From Hymenobacter tibetensis (GTDB taxonomy: Bacteria > Bacteroidota > Bacteroidia > Cytophagales > Hymenobacteraceae): a stretch of 64,000 nt of DNA. The stretch covers positions 5,139,001 through 5,203,000 of the forward strand of contig NZ_CP094669.1 of NCBI RefSeq assembly GCF_022827545.1, given 5' to 3'. The notes beneath the pieces are model-generated. The model was not told the origin of the DNA, ran no database searches, and was given only the letters and a program-made list of their open reading frames with translations. A program made the position numbers and the translations under genes. This document shows positions 1 through 8,708 of the stretch, piece by piece. Position 1 is the stretch's first letter; every line of letters begins with the position of its first letter.

Positions 1-1
1 T

Positions 2-1810
2 CCATTGCTGCGGCAGCCCGGCGGCAACTACCAGCAGTTGCCTACCGCCTCTATCACTACAGGCACACAAAATACGTTCAACAACTCCAACGTATTAGAC
101 TACAACTTCAAAACAGGTTTGCATTCGGTAGGGCTATTGGTTGGAGAAGAAATCTACCAGCAGCGCAACACGCAGCAATACATTCAAACCAATTTCTTGC
201 CGCTGGATATCACAGCAGAGCGGGCGTTGGCTAACATCAACCAGGGAGTGCTACCTGCTGGCCAAACGGCTCAGCCCGTATTGCCCCAAACCAGCATTCC
301 GCAGGACTATCGTCTGCTCTCAGGGTTCGGCCGCGTAACGTACTCCTACGACGACCGGTACCTGTTCACTGGCACCTTCCGGGCCGATGGCTCGTCGAAG
401 TACCGGGCTGGCAACCGGTGGGGCTACTTCCCCGGTGCTTCGCTAGCCTGGCGGATTTCGCGCGAGAGCTTTTTCCAAGATGTGAAGGCTGTTTCGGATT
501 TGAAGCTGCGCTTGAGCTACGGCAAAGCCGGTAACAACCGTATTGCCGACTTCCTGGGCGAGCAGCTTTTCTCGGCTGGTAGCGCACCTTATTCCATCAA
601 CCGCTCTATTGTGCTGGGGTCGGCAGCCACTTCGCTGGCTAACCCCAACTTGAAGTGGGAGTCCACTACGTCGCGCAACCTTGGGGTTGACTTGGCCTTG
701 CTCGATAACCGAGTGCAGTTCACGGCTGATGCCTACTACAATACCACCAGCGACTTGCTGATCAACCGCACTATTCCGGCGTTCCTGGGCTACACCAGCC
801 AGACGCAGAACATCGGCTCGACTTCCAACCGCGGTCTGGAACTGCAGCTGACGGGGACTATTATTACCAATCAGGCTTTCACTTGGACGGCAACGGCCAA
901 CGCATCGTTCAACCGGGGCCGTATTGAAAGCTTAGGCGAGGGCCTGGATGAGTTACCCGCTATCAACTCAGGTTGGGCTGGTAGCGCCGCTACCCTAACC
1001 CGGGACTACGTAGCACGGGTGGGCCAACCCGTGGGCCAGATGTTCGGCTACGTCACGGATGGCTACTATACGGCTGATGATTTTCAGAGCTACAACCCTG
1101 CTCAGCCGGCCGCTCAGCGCTGGGTTTTGCGAACTGACAGAACTGACTTGCTGCCAGTAGGTACGCCGGACGGTATAGCAGCCCAACCCGGTCTGTTGAA
1201 GCTGAAAGACATGAACGGGGATAAAGTAATCAATGAGCTTGACCAAGTAGTCATTGGCAATGCTAACCCTAAAATGGTAGGAGGCCTGAACCAGCAGTTC
1301 ACCTACAAAAGCTTCGACGCCAGCATATTCCTGAATTTTGTACTGGGCAATGATGTATACAATGCCAACAAAATTGAGTTCACCACAAACACGGCAAACA
1401 CAGTGTTTAGCAATGTGCTTAACGATATGAATTCGCGCTACCGTATCACTGAAACGGATGGTACGTTCATCACGTCGCTGGATCGGCTGCGCGAAATCAA
1501 CCAAGGCGCTGACATTTGGCGGCCAACTTCCAGCTACTTCCTGCATTCATGGGCGGTGGAAGATGGCTCGTTCTTGCGCGTGAACAACATAACTGTGGGC
1601 TACACCCTGCCCAAAGCGTTAACGACCCAAGCTAAAGTGCAGCAGCTACGCTTCTACGTGACGCTCAATAACCTCTATACCTTCACCAAATACACCGGTT
1701 ACGACCCAGAGGCCAACACGCGTCGCAATTCACCACTTACCCCCGGTGTCGATTACGCTGCCTACCCCCGCAGCCGGGCCTTCCTGTTTGGCGTGAACCT
1801 TTCTTTGTAA
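2..1810 (+). CDS. SusC/RagA-family TonB-dependent outer-membrane receptor, 3' part only
   Basis: The reading frame enters from the left edge, so the signal peptide, carboxypeptidase-like domain and plug are outside the window. About 600 residues of the C-terminal beta-barrel are visible, rich in alternating aromatic strands with SusC-type phrases such as SFGRVTYSYDDRYLFTG-like and GYDPEANTRRNSPLTPGVDY, ending in the barrel strand RAFLFGVNLSL. SusC proteins take up glycan oligomers across the outer membrane using TonB energy. The SusD partner begins 19 bases after the stop, which is the usual operon order. The substrate is not readable from the barrel; the downstream dehydrogenase/hydrolase genes suggest a deoxy-sugar-containing glycan (inference). 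Confidence 0.93.
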   Translation, partial: PLLRQPGGNYQQLPTASITTGTQNTFNNSNVLDYNFKTGLHSVGLLVGEEIYQQRNTQQYIQTNFLPLDITAERALANINQGVLPAGQTAQPVLPQTSIPQDYRLLSGFGRVTYSYDDRYLFTGTFRADGSSKYRAGNRWGYFPGASLAWRISRESFFQDVKAVSDLKLRLSYGKAGNNRIADFLGEQLFSAGSAPYSINRSIVLGSAATSLANPNLKWESTTSRNLGVDLALLDNRVQFTADAYYNTTSDLLINRTIPAFLGYTSQTQNIGSTSNRGLELQLTGTIITNQAFTWTATANASFNRGRIESLGEGLDELPAINSGWAGSAATLTRDYVARVGQPVGQMFGYVTDGYYTADDFQSYNPAQPAAQRWVLRTDRTDLLPVGTPDGIAAQPGLLKLKDMNGDKVINELDQVVIGNANPKMVGGLNQQFTYKSFDASIFLNFVLGNDVYNANKIEFTTNTANTVFSNVLNDMNSRYRITETDGTFITSLDRLREINQGADIWRPTSSYFLHSWAVEDGSFLRVNNITVGYTLPKALTTQAKVQQLRFYVTLNNLYTFTKYTGYDPEANTRRNSPLTPGVDYAAYPRSRAFLFGVNLSL

Positions 1811-1829
1811 TTCCCACCCGTTGCTTGAT

Positions 1830-3752
1830 ATGAAATCTTCAATTTTTTTCCGGGCTGCACTGGCAGCTAGTGTACTAGTCGGTACTGCCGGAATGGTCAC
1901 GTCCTGCAAAGATTATCTCGACGTAGAACCGATTGCGCTCAACACAACTGAATATACTTTTAGCACGGTAGCTGGAGCTACGGCTGCCGTTGTTGGAGCC
2001 TACGATCCGCTGTCGGGCGACAACAGCTACGGGCAGCGCGTAAGTATGTACTTCCCGTATGACAGCGACGAGATGATCAGCTCGCCGGGGGCAGCTACGG
2101 AAGGTGGACGCCGGGGTATCGCGCGCTACAAGGCGTTATCAACCAACTCCGACCTAGCCAACCCTTGGAATACGCTCTACCAAGGAGTAGAACGATCCAA
2201 CATTTGCATCCAACAAATTCCGCTTTCCCCCCTGTATAATGGCGGCACTGCGGCCGATACGGCGGCGATGCACCGGCTGCATGGCGAAGCCCTTACTTTG
2301 CGGGCGCAGTACTACTTTGACTTGGTGCGCCACTGGGGTGATGTACCGGCGCAGTTTACGCCATCGGTATCAGGCCAGGATTTTCTGCTGCCCAACGCCG
2401 ACCGTCAGGCCACACTTGCCAAACTGATTGACGACTTAGGGCAGGCGCAGAAGCTGGTACCTTGGCGCTCTGCTGCCGGTGCAACCAGTGAGCGGATAAC
2501 CAAAGGCGCCGTGAAAGCCCTACGCGCCCGTATTGCCTTGTTCCGGGGTGGCTACAGCCCCAACCCAACTAGTGGCCAAATGGAAAGGCCCGCTGATTAC
2601 CTCGACTATTACCGCATTGCGCGGCAGGAGTGCAGAGAGTTGATGGCGCGTCCAACGGAGCATTCCCTAAACCCGAGCTTCGAAGCACTATTCAAGAGCA
2701 TCAACACTCTGCAATACGAAAGCGCCAATGAAATTATATTTCAGGTTGGTATGACGGGCTCAACAGCTGTGTCAGATAGCAAGCTGGGCTACTATAACGG
2801 CCCTCGCTTGCAAAACCAATCGAGTATATACGGCTCTACGCAGGGTGGTGTGAACGTGGTGCCTACCTACTTCTACGCCTTCGACTCTACGGATACCCGG
2901 CGCGACGTAACGATTACGACCTATGGCATGGGTACCACCAGCACGCTCTTCACGGGAGTGGCTCTGAATGCCCTAACCGACGGTAAATTCCGCCGCGACT
3001 GGCGCACTCCGCTGCTCACCGGGTCGAGCAACTATCTGGGATACAACTGGCCGGTAATTCGGTATGCCGATGTGCTCCTGATGTTTGCTGAAACCGAAAA
3101 CGAACTTAACGGCCCCACTGCCGACGCCCAGGACGCCTTCTTGCGTGTTCGGACGCGGGCTTTCAATGGCAACCGCTCGCGGGCTACGGCCACACTTGCG
3201 CAAGCTGGCTTCAACCTGAACAACAAAGCAGCTTTCTTTGATGCCCTTGTACATGAGCGGTATTTGGAGTTCGGCAGCGAAGCTATTCGCAAGTACGACC
3301 TGATTCGCTGGAACCTGTTCAACACGAAGATGGCCGAAGTGAAAGCCAATTTGGAAAAGCTGGCTAAGGGAGAAGCCCCTTACCAAAACGTGCCTCGTTA
3401 TATGTACTATCGCACGCCAACGGCGGGTAGTAGCGTACAGTGGGCATTTTCTTTCTTTCGCCCTTCAAACCCGCGTTTTGATCCACCAACTATGCCTAAT
3501 GCTCCATCCACTGCCCCTGCGGGCACGGCACGCGTAAACTGGCGTCAGGCAATTGATGCTTCGTACATCGCCAATACCAAGCCGGTAGGCACCTCTTATA
3601 CACTTGTCACTGGCACTGGTAGTACCACCGCCGTCAGCCTTGGTACTGGCCTAGCCGCCGAGTATTTGCCTAATACCGGTAAAGAGTTGCTCCCTATTCC
3701 ACAGACCACTCTCGCTGCGGACAACAAGCTAGTGCAGAACTTCGGCTACTAA
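1830..3752 (+). CDS. SusD/RagB-family surface glycan-binding lipoprotein
   Basis: This 640-residue protein starts at the ATG at 1830; an in-frame TTG nine bases upstream is less likely. The N-terminus is a lipoprotein signal with lipobox MVTSC followed by KDYLD, as in most SusD proteins. Helical TPR-like repeats follow, including the SusD-typical phrase LTLRAQYYFDLVRHWGDVP near residue 155 and the late motif HERYLEFGSEAIRKYDLIRWN near residue 475. It lies 19 bases after the SusC stop and should cap the barrel of that receptor and bind the glycan. The C-terminus LVQNFGY is partly repeated just downstream as a gene remnant. Confidence 0.95.
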   Translation: MKSSIFFRAALAASVLVGTAGMVTSCKDYLDVEPIALNTTEYTFSTVAGATAAVVGAYDPLSGDNSYGQRVSMYFPYDSDEMISSPGAATEGGRRGIARYKALSTNSDLANPWNTLYQGVERSNICIQQIPLSPLYNGGTAADTAAMHRLHGEALTLRAQYYFDLVRHWGDVPAQFTPSVSGQDFLLPNADRQATLAKLIDDLGQAQKLVPWRSAAGATSERITKGAVKALRARIALFRGGYSPNPTSGQMERPADYLDYYRIARQECRELMARPTEHSLNPSFEALFKSINTLQYESANEIIFQVGMTGSTAVSDSKLGYYNGPRLQNQSSIYGSTQGGVNVVPTYFYAFDSTDTRRDVTITTYGMGTTSTLFTGVALNALTDGKFRRDWRTPLLTGSSNYLGYNWPVIRYADVLLMFAETENELNGPTADAQDAFLRVRTRAFNGNRSRATATLAQAGFNLNNKAAFFDALVHERYLEFGSEAIRKYDLIRWNLFNTKMAEVKANLEKLAKGEAPYQNVPRYMYYRTPTAGSSVQWAFSFFRPSNPRFDPPTMPNAPSTAPAGTARVNWRQAIDASYIANTKPVGTSYTLVTGTGSTTAVSLGTGLAAEYLPNTGKELLPIPQTTLAADNKLVQNFGY

Positions 3753-3762
3753 TGGCGTAACG

Positions 3763-3855
3763 CATCGGCGCCATCACCAGAACGTACCACAGCACATGTA
3801 TTACCGAACGCCTGCAGCCGATCCTGCCTTGGTGCAGAACGCCGGCTACAGATAG
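3763..3855 (+). pseudogene. Remnant of a SusD-like C-terminus
   Basis: Immediately after the SusD stop and in a different frame, about 27 codons read HQNVPQHMYYRTPAADP then ALVQNAGYR and a TAG. The upstream SusD contains YQNVPRYMYYRTPTAG at about residue 520 and ends LVQNFGY. The remnant therefore looks like the two ends of a SusD C-terminal region joined by an internal deletion of roughly 100 codons. It has no start, and it ends 11 bases before the large terminator. It may be the trace of a partial tandem duplication of the SusD gene, or of an older paralogue. Confidence 0.7.
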
Positions 3856-3865
3856 CCTCGTACTA

Positions 3866-3927
3866 AAACACCCATTACCACAAAGCCCCGACCGGTACCG
3901 GTCGGGGCTTTGTGGTAATGGGTGTTT
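3866..3927. terminator. 62-bp perfect palindrome, presumed terminator of the SusCD operon
   Basis: Two 31-base arms (3866-3896 and 3897-3927) are exact reverse complements with no unpaired spacer; the centre is ACCGGTACCGGT. In RNA this gives a very stable hairpin whose tip must open by about four bases. The outer end carries A and T tracts on both strands, so it could terminate in both directions. It follows SusD and its remnant. Confidence 0.85.
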
Positions 3928-3993
3928 CAGCGCAAACCAGTTTCTTGCAGCGTAAGCGCCCAGAGCCCCTACACTACAGGAGAGTGCGCCAAA

Positions 3994-4080
3994 CCTTATT
4001 ACTCATTTTTACTGGCGGCCTTCTTGGTGACTGGCTTGGTGCTGATTGCAGCCCGGCAGGCCATGAAAGTGGTAGGGTAG
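3994..4080 (+). pseudogene. Possible C-terminal transmembrane-helix remnant of a transporter
   Basis: A frame without a usable start reads PYYSFLLAAFLVTGLVLIAA followed by RQAMKVVG and TAG. This is one clean hydrophobic helix of about 20 residues with a short basic tail, as at the end of a permease. It lies between the SusCD terminator and the first dehydrogenase, where sugar-pathway clusters of this type often hold a permease gene. Only about 28 codons are convincing and no family can be assigned. The 140 bases before it and the 65 bases after it hold nothing I can support. Confidence 0.3.
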
Positions 4081-4147
4081 CCTACCAAAAGGCTGTTTGG
4101 CACGGTCTGATTTTACTATTCACGCAGCAAAATAGAAAGCACGTCCT

Positions 4148-4912
4148 ATGTTCAATCTAGCTGGAAAGAAAGCAGTTATTACGGGCGGCGGCAGTGGTAT
4201 TGGCAAAGCCATTGCGCTGACGTTTGCCCAACAAGGTGCCGAAGTACACATCCTAGAGTTGAACGCCACAGCAGGCGAGCAAGTGGTGGCCGAAATCCAG
4301 CAAGCAGGCGGGCAGGCTACTGCTCACGGGGCCGATATCAGCCAGCAAGCGCAAGTAGTAACTATTTTCCAGGCTATCGGACCACTCGATATTCTAATCA
4401 ACAATGCGGGTATTGCGCACGTTGGCAACGCGGAAAACACCTCGGAAGAAGACTTCGACCGGGTGTATAGCGTGAATGTGAAAGGTGCTTACAACTGCTT
4501 GTACGCCGCGCTACCGCAACTAAAGGCCCGCACCGGTGGCGTCATCGTGAACATGGCTTCCATTGCGGCGCACGTGGGCCTCACCGACCGGTTTGCGTAC
4601 TCGATGAGCAAAGGCGCCATCTTCGCCATGACCTTGTCGGTAGCTCGCGACTACCTGGCCCATAATATCCGCTGCAACAGCATTTCGCCGGCGCGGGTGC
4701 ATACACCGTTTGTTGATGGCTTTATTGCCAAAAACTACCAAGGACAGGAGCAGGAAATCTTCGACAAGCTCTCCCGCAGCCAGCCGATTGGGCGCATGGG
4801 CACGCCTAGCGAAGTGGCAGCCTTGGCCCTTTACTTGTGCTCCGATGAGGCTGGCTTCATTACGGGCTGCGACTACCCACTGGACGGTGGTTTCATCAAG
4901 CTCAATAATTGA
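4148..4912 (+). CDS. Short-chain dehydrogenase/reductase, probable sugar-acid dehydrogenase
   Basis: This 254-residue classical SDR has the NAD(P)-binding loop TGGGSGIGKA near residue 12, the NNAG motif near residue 86, catalytic Ser in NMASIA, and an intact YSMSK Tyr-Lys pair near residue 151. It ends in DYPLDGGFIKLNN. The next gene encodes an FAH-fold hydrolase. That pairing matches 2-keto-3-deoxy-L-fuconate (or rhamnonate) dehydrogenase followed by 2,4-diketo-3-deoxy-sugar-acid hydrolase. The SDR would oxidise the 2-keto-3-deoxy acid at C4. The substrate assignment is inference from neighbours; the SDR fold itself is clear. Confidence 0.9.
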   Translation: MFNLAGKKAVITGGGSGIGKAIALTFAQQGAEVHILELNATAGEQVVAEIQQAGGQATAHGADISQQAQVVTIFQAIGPLDILINNAGIAHVGNAENTSEEDFDRVYSVNVKGAYNCLYAALPQLKARTGGVIVNMASIAAHVGLTDRFAYSMSKGAIFAMTLSVARDYLAHNIRCNSISPARVHTPFVDGFIAKNYQGQEQEIFDKLSRSQPIGRMGTPSEVAALALYLCSDEAGFITGCDYPLDGGFIKLNN

Positions 4913-4987
4913 CTGTTGGTTGCTGAGGGATGCTTGCCAGTGGTTGCCCGTCGGCTTGCCGCGAAGTAGCTTACCCTCAACAGTCAA
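4909..4987. terminator. Hairpin after the first SDR gene
   Basis: TTGACTGTTG (4909-4918) pairs exactly with CAACAGTCAA (4978-4987), and TGAGGG (4924-4929) pairs with CCCTCA (4974-4979) just inside. The left arm overlaps the SDR stop codon. There is no long T tract, so it may be a processing or attenuating structure inside an operon rather than a full terminator. Confidence 0.4.
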
Positions 4988-5027
4988 CTTTTAGCAATCA
5001 ACCCCTTACCCTCACCAATCCAACCTC

Positions 5028-5885
5028 ATGAAATTGATTCGCTACGGCCAGCCAGGCCAGGAAAAGCCAGGTGTGTTACTAGGAGAGCAGCAAGTTGATG
5101 TATCCGCTTTCGGAGAAGACTACACCGAAACTTTCTTTGCCACGGACGGGCTGAAACGCTTGGCAGCATTCGTAGAGGCTCACGCGGGGCAACTGCCGGC
5201 TGTTGCAGCGGGTGAGCGGCTGGGTGCGCCAGTAGCACGGCCGTCCAAAATAGTGTGCGTGGGCCTCAACTACGCCGACCACGCCCGGGAGACCGGCGCC
5301 ACCCCGCCGCCCGAACCGGTGCTGTTCTTTAAGTCTACCACGGCCCTGGTTGGCCCCAACGACGACATCACCATCCCGAAAAACTCCGTGAAAACCGACT
5401 GGGAAGTGGAGTTGGCTGTGGTTATTGGCAAGCGTGCTTCCTACGTGGAAGAGGCAGATGCTCTCGACTACGTTGCCGGCTACACGCTGCACAATGACGT
5501 ATCGGAGCGGGAGTTTCAGCTGGAGCGCAGCGGCACCTGGGACAAGGGCAAGGGCTGCGACACTTTCGCGCCGGTGGGTCCGTTTTTGGCTACCCCCGAC
5601 GAAGTAGGCGACGTAGACAACCTGCGCCTGTGGCTAAGCGTGAACGGCCAGATGATGCAGGATGGCACCACGGCCAACCTGATTTTCCGCATCCCGTTCC
5701 TGGTTTCCTACATCAGCCAGTTCATGACGCTGCTGCCCGGCGACATTATTTCGACGGGTACGCCCGCCGGGGTGGGCCTGGGCTTCAACCCGCCCGTGTA
5801 CCTCAAGCCCGGCGACGTAGTGGAGTTGGGTATTGATGGGCTCGGCACTTCCCGTCAGGAATTGAAAGCGTACGTTAAACGCTAG
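5028..5885 (+). CDS. Fumarylacetoacetate hydrolase-family protein, probable 2,4-diketo-3-deoxy-sugar-acid hydrolase
   Basis: This 285-residue protein has a short N-terminal domain and then the FAH core: KIVCVGLNYADHARETG near residue 75, the metal-site region DWEVELAVVIGK near residue 124, HNDVSEREFQ near residue 155, and the C-terminal GDIISTGTPAGVG. This is the typical size and layout of the group that includes ureidoglycolate lyase, acylpyruvases and 2,4-diketo-3-deoxy-L-fuconate hydrolase. It would cleave a 2,4-diketo acid into pyruvate and a carboxylic acid such as lactate. Its place between two SDRs favours the sugar-acid role; that part is inference. Confidence 0.9.
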   Translation: MKLIRYGQPGQEKPGVLLGEQQVDVSAFGEDYTETFFATDGLKRLAAFVEAHAGQLPAVAAGERLGAPVARPSKIVCVGLNYADHARETGATPPPEPVLFFKSTTALVGPNDDITIPKNSVKTDWEVELAVVIGKRASYVEEADALDYVAGYTLHNDVSEREFQLERSGTWDKGKGCDTFAPVGPFLATPDEVGDVDNLRLWLSVNGQMMQDGTTANLIFRIPFLVSYISQFMTLLPGDIISTGTPAGVGLGFNPPVYLKPGDVVELGIDGLGTSRQELKAYVKR

Positions 5886-6022
5886 CCTTACTTTGGTTGG
5901 TGGGGCCGAGTCTGTGCGCTGACGCTGGCGGGGCCGTGCTTCCGCGCTTGCTTTGCTGGCCGCATACAAGCTCGGCCCCGCCTGCGTGGCTACTTCTTTC
6001 TGGTTTGCTTAGGCTTGAGACT

Positions 6023-6811
6023 ATGGACTTACAATTGCGCAACAAAGTCATTATTGTAACGGGCGGGGCCAAAGGCATCGGCGAGGGTATCGCGCGGGTA
6101 CTGGCTGCGGAAGGAGCCATTCCGGTGGTGGTGGGCCGCAATGCCGCCGACAACGAAGCCTTAGTGGCTGCCGTAGCCGCCGCCGGGGGCCACGCCGGCT
6201 ACGTGACGGCCGAGCTGTCGGACCCGGCGGAATGCGAGCGAGCCGTGCAAGAAGTGGTGCAGCAGTTCGGACGTATAGAAGGCCTGGTGAATAACGCCGG
6301 CGTCAACGACGGTGTGGGGCTGGAAAGCGGCACCTACCAGACGTTTATGGCCAGCCTGCACAAGAACGTGGTGCATTACTACCTGATGGCGCACTATGCG
6401 CTGCCGGAGCTGAAAAAGTCGCGCGGTGCTATTCTCAACATCACGTCCAAAACCGCCGAAACCGGCCAAGGCAACACCTCTGCGTATGCTGCTGCCAACG
6501 GCGGGCGCAATGCCCTCACCCGCGAATGGGCCGTGGAATTGCTGAAATACGGCATCCGGGTGAATGCCGTAATGGTGGCCGAATGCTGGACGCCAGCTTA
6601 CGAAACGTGGATCAAAACACTACCGAACCCGGAAGAAAAGCTGCACGAAATTACCAGCAAGATTCCGCTGGAAAGCCGCATGACAACAGCTGAGGAAATT
6701 GCCAATACCACTGCTTTTCTGCTTTCCGCCTGTTCCAGTCACACCACCGGCCAGATTATTCACGTCGATGGAGGCTACGTTCATCTAGACCGTGCCCTAG
6801 CCAACGCGTAA
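6023..6811 (+). CDS. Short-chain dehydrogenase/reductase with an altered catalytic motif, L-fucose-dehydrogenase-like
   Basis: I chose the ATG at 6023 (MDLQLRNKVIIVTGG) because the domain begins there; the frame is open further upstream without homology. The 262 residues contain TGGAKGIGEG, NNAGVNDG and Ser in NITSKTAE. At the YxxxK site the sequence reads SAYAAANGG, so the catalytic lysine is replaced by asparagine. The loop VMVAECWTPAYETW resembles that of L-fucose dehydrogenase-type SDRs. It follows the FAH-fold gene by 137 bases and probably belongs to the same pathway. Activity is uncertain because of the missing lysine. Confidence 0.85.
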   Translation: MDLQLRNKVIIVTGGAKGIGEGIARVLAAEGAIPVVVGRNAADNEALVAAVAAAGGHAGYVTAELSDPAECERAVQEVVQQFGRIEGLVNNAGVNDGVGLESGTYQTFMASLHKNVVHYYLMAHYALPELKKSRGAILNITSKTAETGQGNTSAYAAANGGRNALTREWAVELLKYGIRVNAVMVAECWTPAYETWIKTLPNPEEKLHEITSKIPLESRMTTAEEIANTTAFLLSACSSHTTGQIIHVDGGYVHLDRALANA

Positions 6812-6924
6812 TCTTTTGTTTGCCGGCCAGAAACACCCCCAGAAGACTGGCCTAGCTGAAAGTAGCGGCACCCATTGGGAATTACCACTAGCACGGGTAA
6901 GCGTGTTTTAGTACTTTCAGGTGT

Positions 6925-7410
6925 ATGGATACTCCTTGTGTTTTTCAGGCGCAGCTAGAGTCCGGTGGCCCGAGCTTCATGCCCACTCAACTTGTGGTGG
7001 TGCCGCCACTGGTAGTAGCGGCGCTGGGCGGCAAGGCCGCGAAGCGCGTGGTCGGCACACTCAATGGCTATCCGGTGCGGCTAGGGCTCTTGCCGCTAGC
7101 GGGTGGGGGCCGCTACCTGATGGTCAATAAAGACATCTGCCGCGCTGCGGCTATACAAATAGGCCAGCACATCACGGTCAGTATAGCGCCCGACCCACAC
7201 CCAGATGCCGTGGACGTACCACAAGAGCTGGCCGAAGCACTGGCCGCCTGGCCTGAGGCCGAACAGCAATTTAGCGCGTACTCTGCCAGCTATCGGCGGG
7301 CAATAGCGCAGCATGTAGCCACCGGCAAGCTAGCCGAAACGCGCGCCCGCCGGGCCGTGGAAATGGCCGAGCGGCTAGCATTGGGTCGTAATCCATTTCG
7401 GAAAGAGTAG
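6925..7410 (+). CDS. YdeI/OmpD-associated-type protein with a DUF1905-like domain
   Basis: This 161-residue cytosolic protein has an N-terminal half (about residues 5-95) resembling DUF1905: a small beta-barrel with VVGTLNGYPVRLGLLPLAGG and a conserved NKDICRAA segment. The C-terminal half (about 100-160) is the YdeI/OmpD-associated helical segment, with LAEALAAWPEAEQQF and a terminal ARRAVEMAERLALGRNPFR. Relatives are annotated as bacteriocin-protection proteins, but their biochemical role is poorly known. There is no signal peptide. It stands alone, 113 bases after the SDR, and could be monocistronic. A decayed member of a related YdeI/DUF1801 family lies at about 51.6-52.1 kb. Confidence 0.8.
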   Translation: MDTPCVFQAQLESGGPSFMPTQLVVVPPLVVAALGGKAAKRVVGTLNGYPVRLGLLPLAGGGRYLMVNKDICRAAAIQIGQHITVSIAPDPHPDAVDVPQELAEALAAWPEAEQQFSAYSASYRRAIAQHVATGKLAETRARRAVEMAERLALGRNPFRKE

Positions 7411-7574
7411 GCTGGCTTGCCCCACACGAAGGCGCCGCTGCCTCCCCTTGGCACCGCAACCGAAACAGCGGCGTGATGTGGCCGTTGGTATAGACTTGTG
7501 CGGTTTTGGCCGATTAGCCTTCAGCCAGGACGCGTCTTGCAACTACCTTTAAGTTGCCCATCTGCCTTCTCTCC

Positions 7575-8708
7575 ATGCCGCTTTTTACTTCCCGCCAAGC
7601 ACAGACATTTTTACTGCACGCTCTGATTTGGGTATTGCTGGGCGTGCTGTTGGTGTTGCAGCCTTCCAACCGGTTGCCTCAAACGCACTTCTACTTGTTG
7701 CAAGCAGTGCTGTTTGTGGTGTCATTGGGGGTGTTTTATGTGAATGCCTATTGGGCGGTACCGCACTTGCTCTATGGCCGCCGCCTACTGCGGTATATGT
7801 TGTTTCTGGTGGTGGCAGTGCTCGGCGTAACGGTACCTTACCGACAGGTTCAGAGCTACATAGAAACCACGTACGGCCCACAACGGCGCTTTTTTGGGCC
7901 GCCGCCTAGCGAGATGCAGGCGAACCAGCAAACGAGGCCATCTGCCAAGCCTGGCCGGTCTTTCAGACGGCCGCAGCCTTGGAGCCGACGCCAAGAGTGG
8001 GTGAATCCGGCGGTGATGCTTTCCACGCTTTTGGTGCTCGGGCTAAGCACCAGCGTGGCCGCGGTGCAGCGTGGCCAGCGCGAAGCCCGCATCCGGCAGG
8101 CCTTGGAGCAAGAAAAGCTGTCGACGGAACTGGCGTGGCTGAAAGCGCAGATCAACCCGCACTTTTTCTTCAACACCCTCAACAATATCTACGCCCTCAC
8201 CCTGCTCGACGGCGACCAGGCCCGCGAGGCTATTCACCGCCTTTCCCGCATGATGCGCTATGTGCTCTACGACACGCAATCCGGCACGGCGCCCCTCAGC
8301 CAAGAACTGCTCTTCATCCGCGACTACATCGACTTGATGCAGCTCCGGCTCCCCGAAAATGTAGAGGTGCGCTACCAAACGCCCGACGTAGTGCAGGAGG
8401 CTCCTATTGCGCCCATGCTGTTGCTTACCTTCGTGGAAAATGCCTTTAAGCATGGCGTTAGTGCTTTGGCTCCCAGCTACATCCATATCGTGGTCCAACA
8501 GCCAACCACCAGCACATTGGAAGTGGAGGTGCGCAATTCAATTTTCCCGGACCGCCCGGTGGCCTTAGACGAAAACCACGGCATTGGGCTAACCAACACT
8601 CGGCGCCGGCTGGCCCTGCTCTACCCCGACCGCCACACGCTCACCGTAACCGAACGGATGCCCGGGCGCGAATACTACGTGCGTCTTACCCTCACCCTAC
8701 AGCCATGA
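7575..8708 (+). CDS. LytS/YpdA-type sensor histidine kinase
   Basis: The start is the ATG at 7575 (MPLFTSRQAQ); a TTG 21 bases upstream is in frame but less likely. The 377-residue protein has four hydrophobic segments in the first 160 residues, then a His_kinase domain with the phosphoacceptor His in AQINPHFFFNTLNN near residue 200. The ATPase domain has an N box VENAFKHG and a glycine box GIGLTNTRRRL. The lack of a periplasmic sensor domain is normal for this family. The stop overlaps the next start (ATGA), so it is translationally coupled to the LytTR regulator. A box TACCTTTA at 7544-7551 resembles a Bacteroidota -7 element. Confidence 0.95.
   Translation: MPLFTSRQAQTFLLHALIWVLLGVLLVLQPSNRLPQTHFYLLQAVLFVVSLGVFYVNAYWAVPHLLYGRRLLRYMLFLVVAVLGVTVPYRQVQSYIETTYGPQRRFFGPPPSEMQANQQTRPSAKPGRSFRRPQPWSRRQEWVNPAVMLSTLLVLGLSTSVAAVQRGQREARIRQALEQEKLSTELAWLKAQINPHFFFNTLNNIYALTLLDGDQAREAIHRLSRMMRYVLYDTQSGTAPLSQELLFIRDYIDLMQLRLPENVEVRYQTPDVVQEAPIAPMLLLTFVENAFKHGVSALAPSYIHIVVQQPTTSTLEVEVRNSIFPDRPVALDENHGIGLTNTRRRLALLYPDRHTLTVTERMPGREYYVRLTLTLQP

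Noticed and set aside
3912..4160. 82-codon plus-strand frame starting inside the palindrome
   Set aside because: It begins within the terminator and shows no coding features; a different frame holds the possible membrane-helix remnant.
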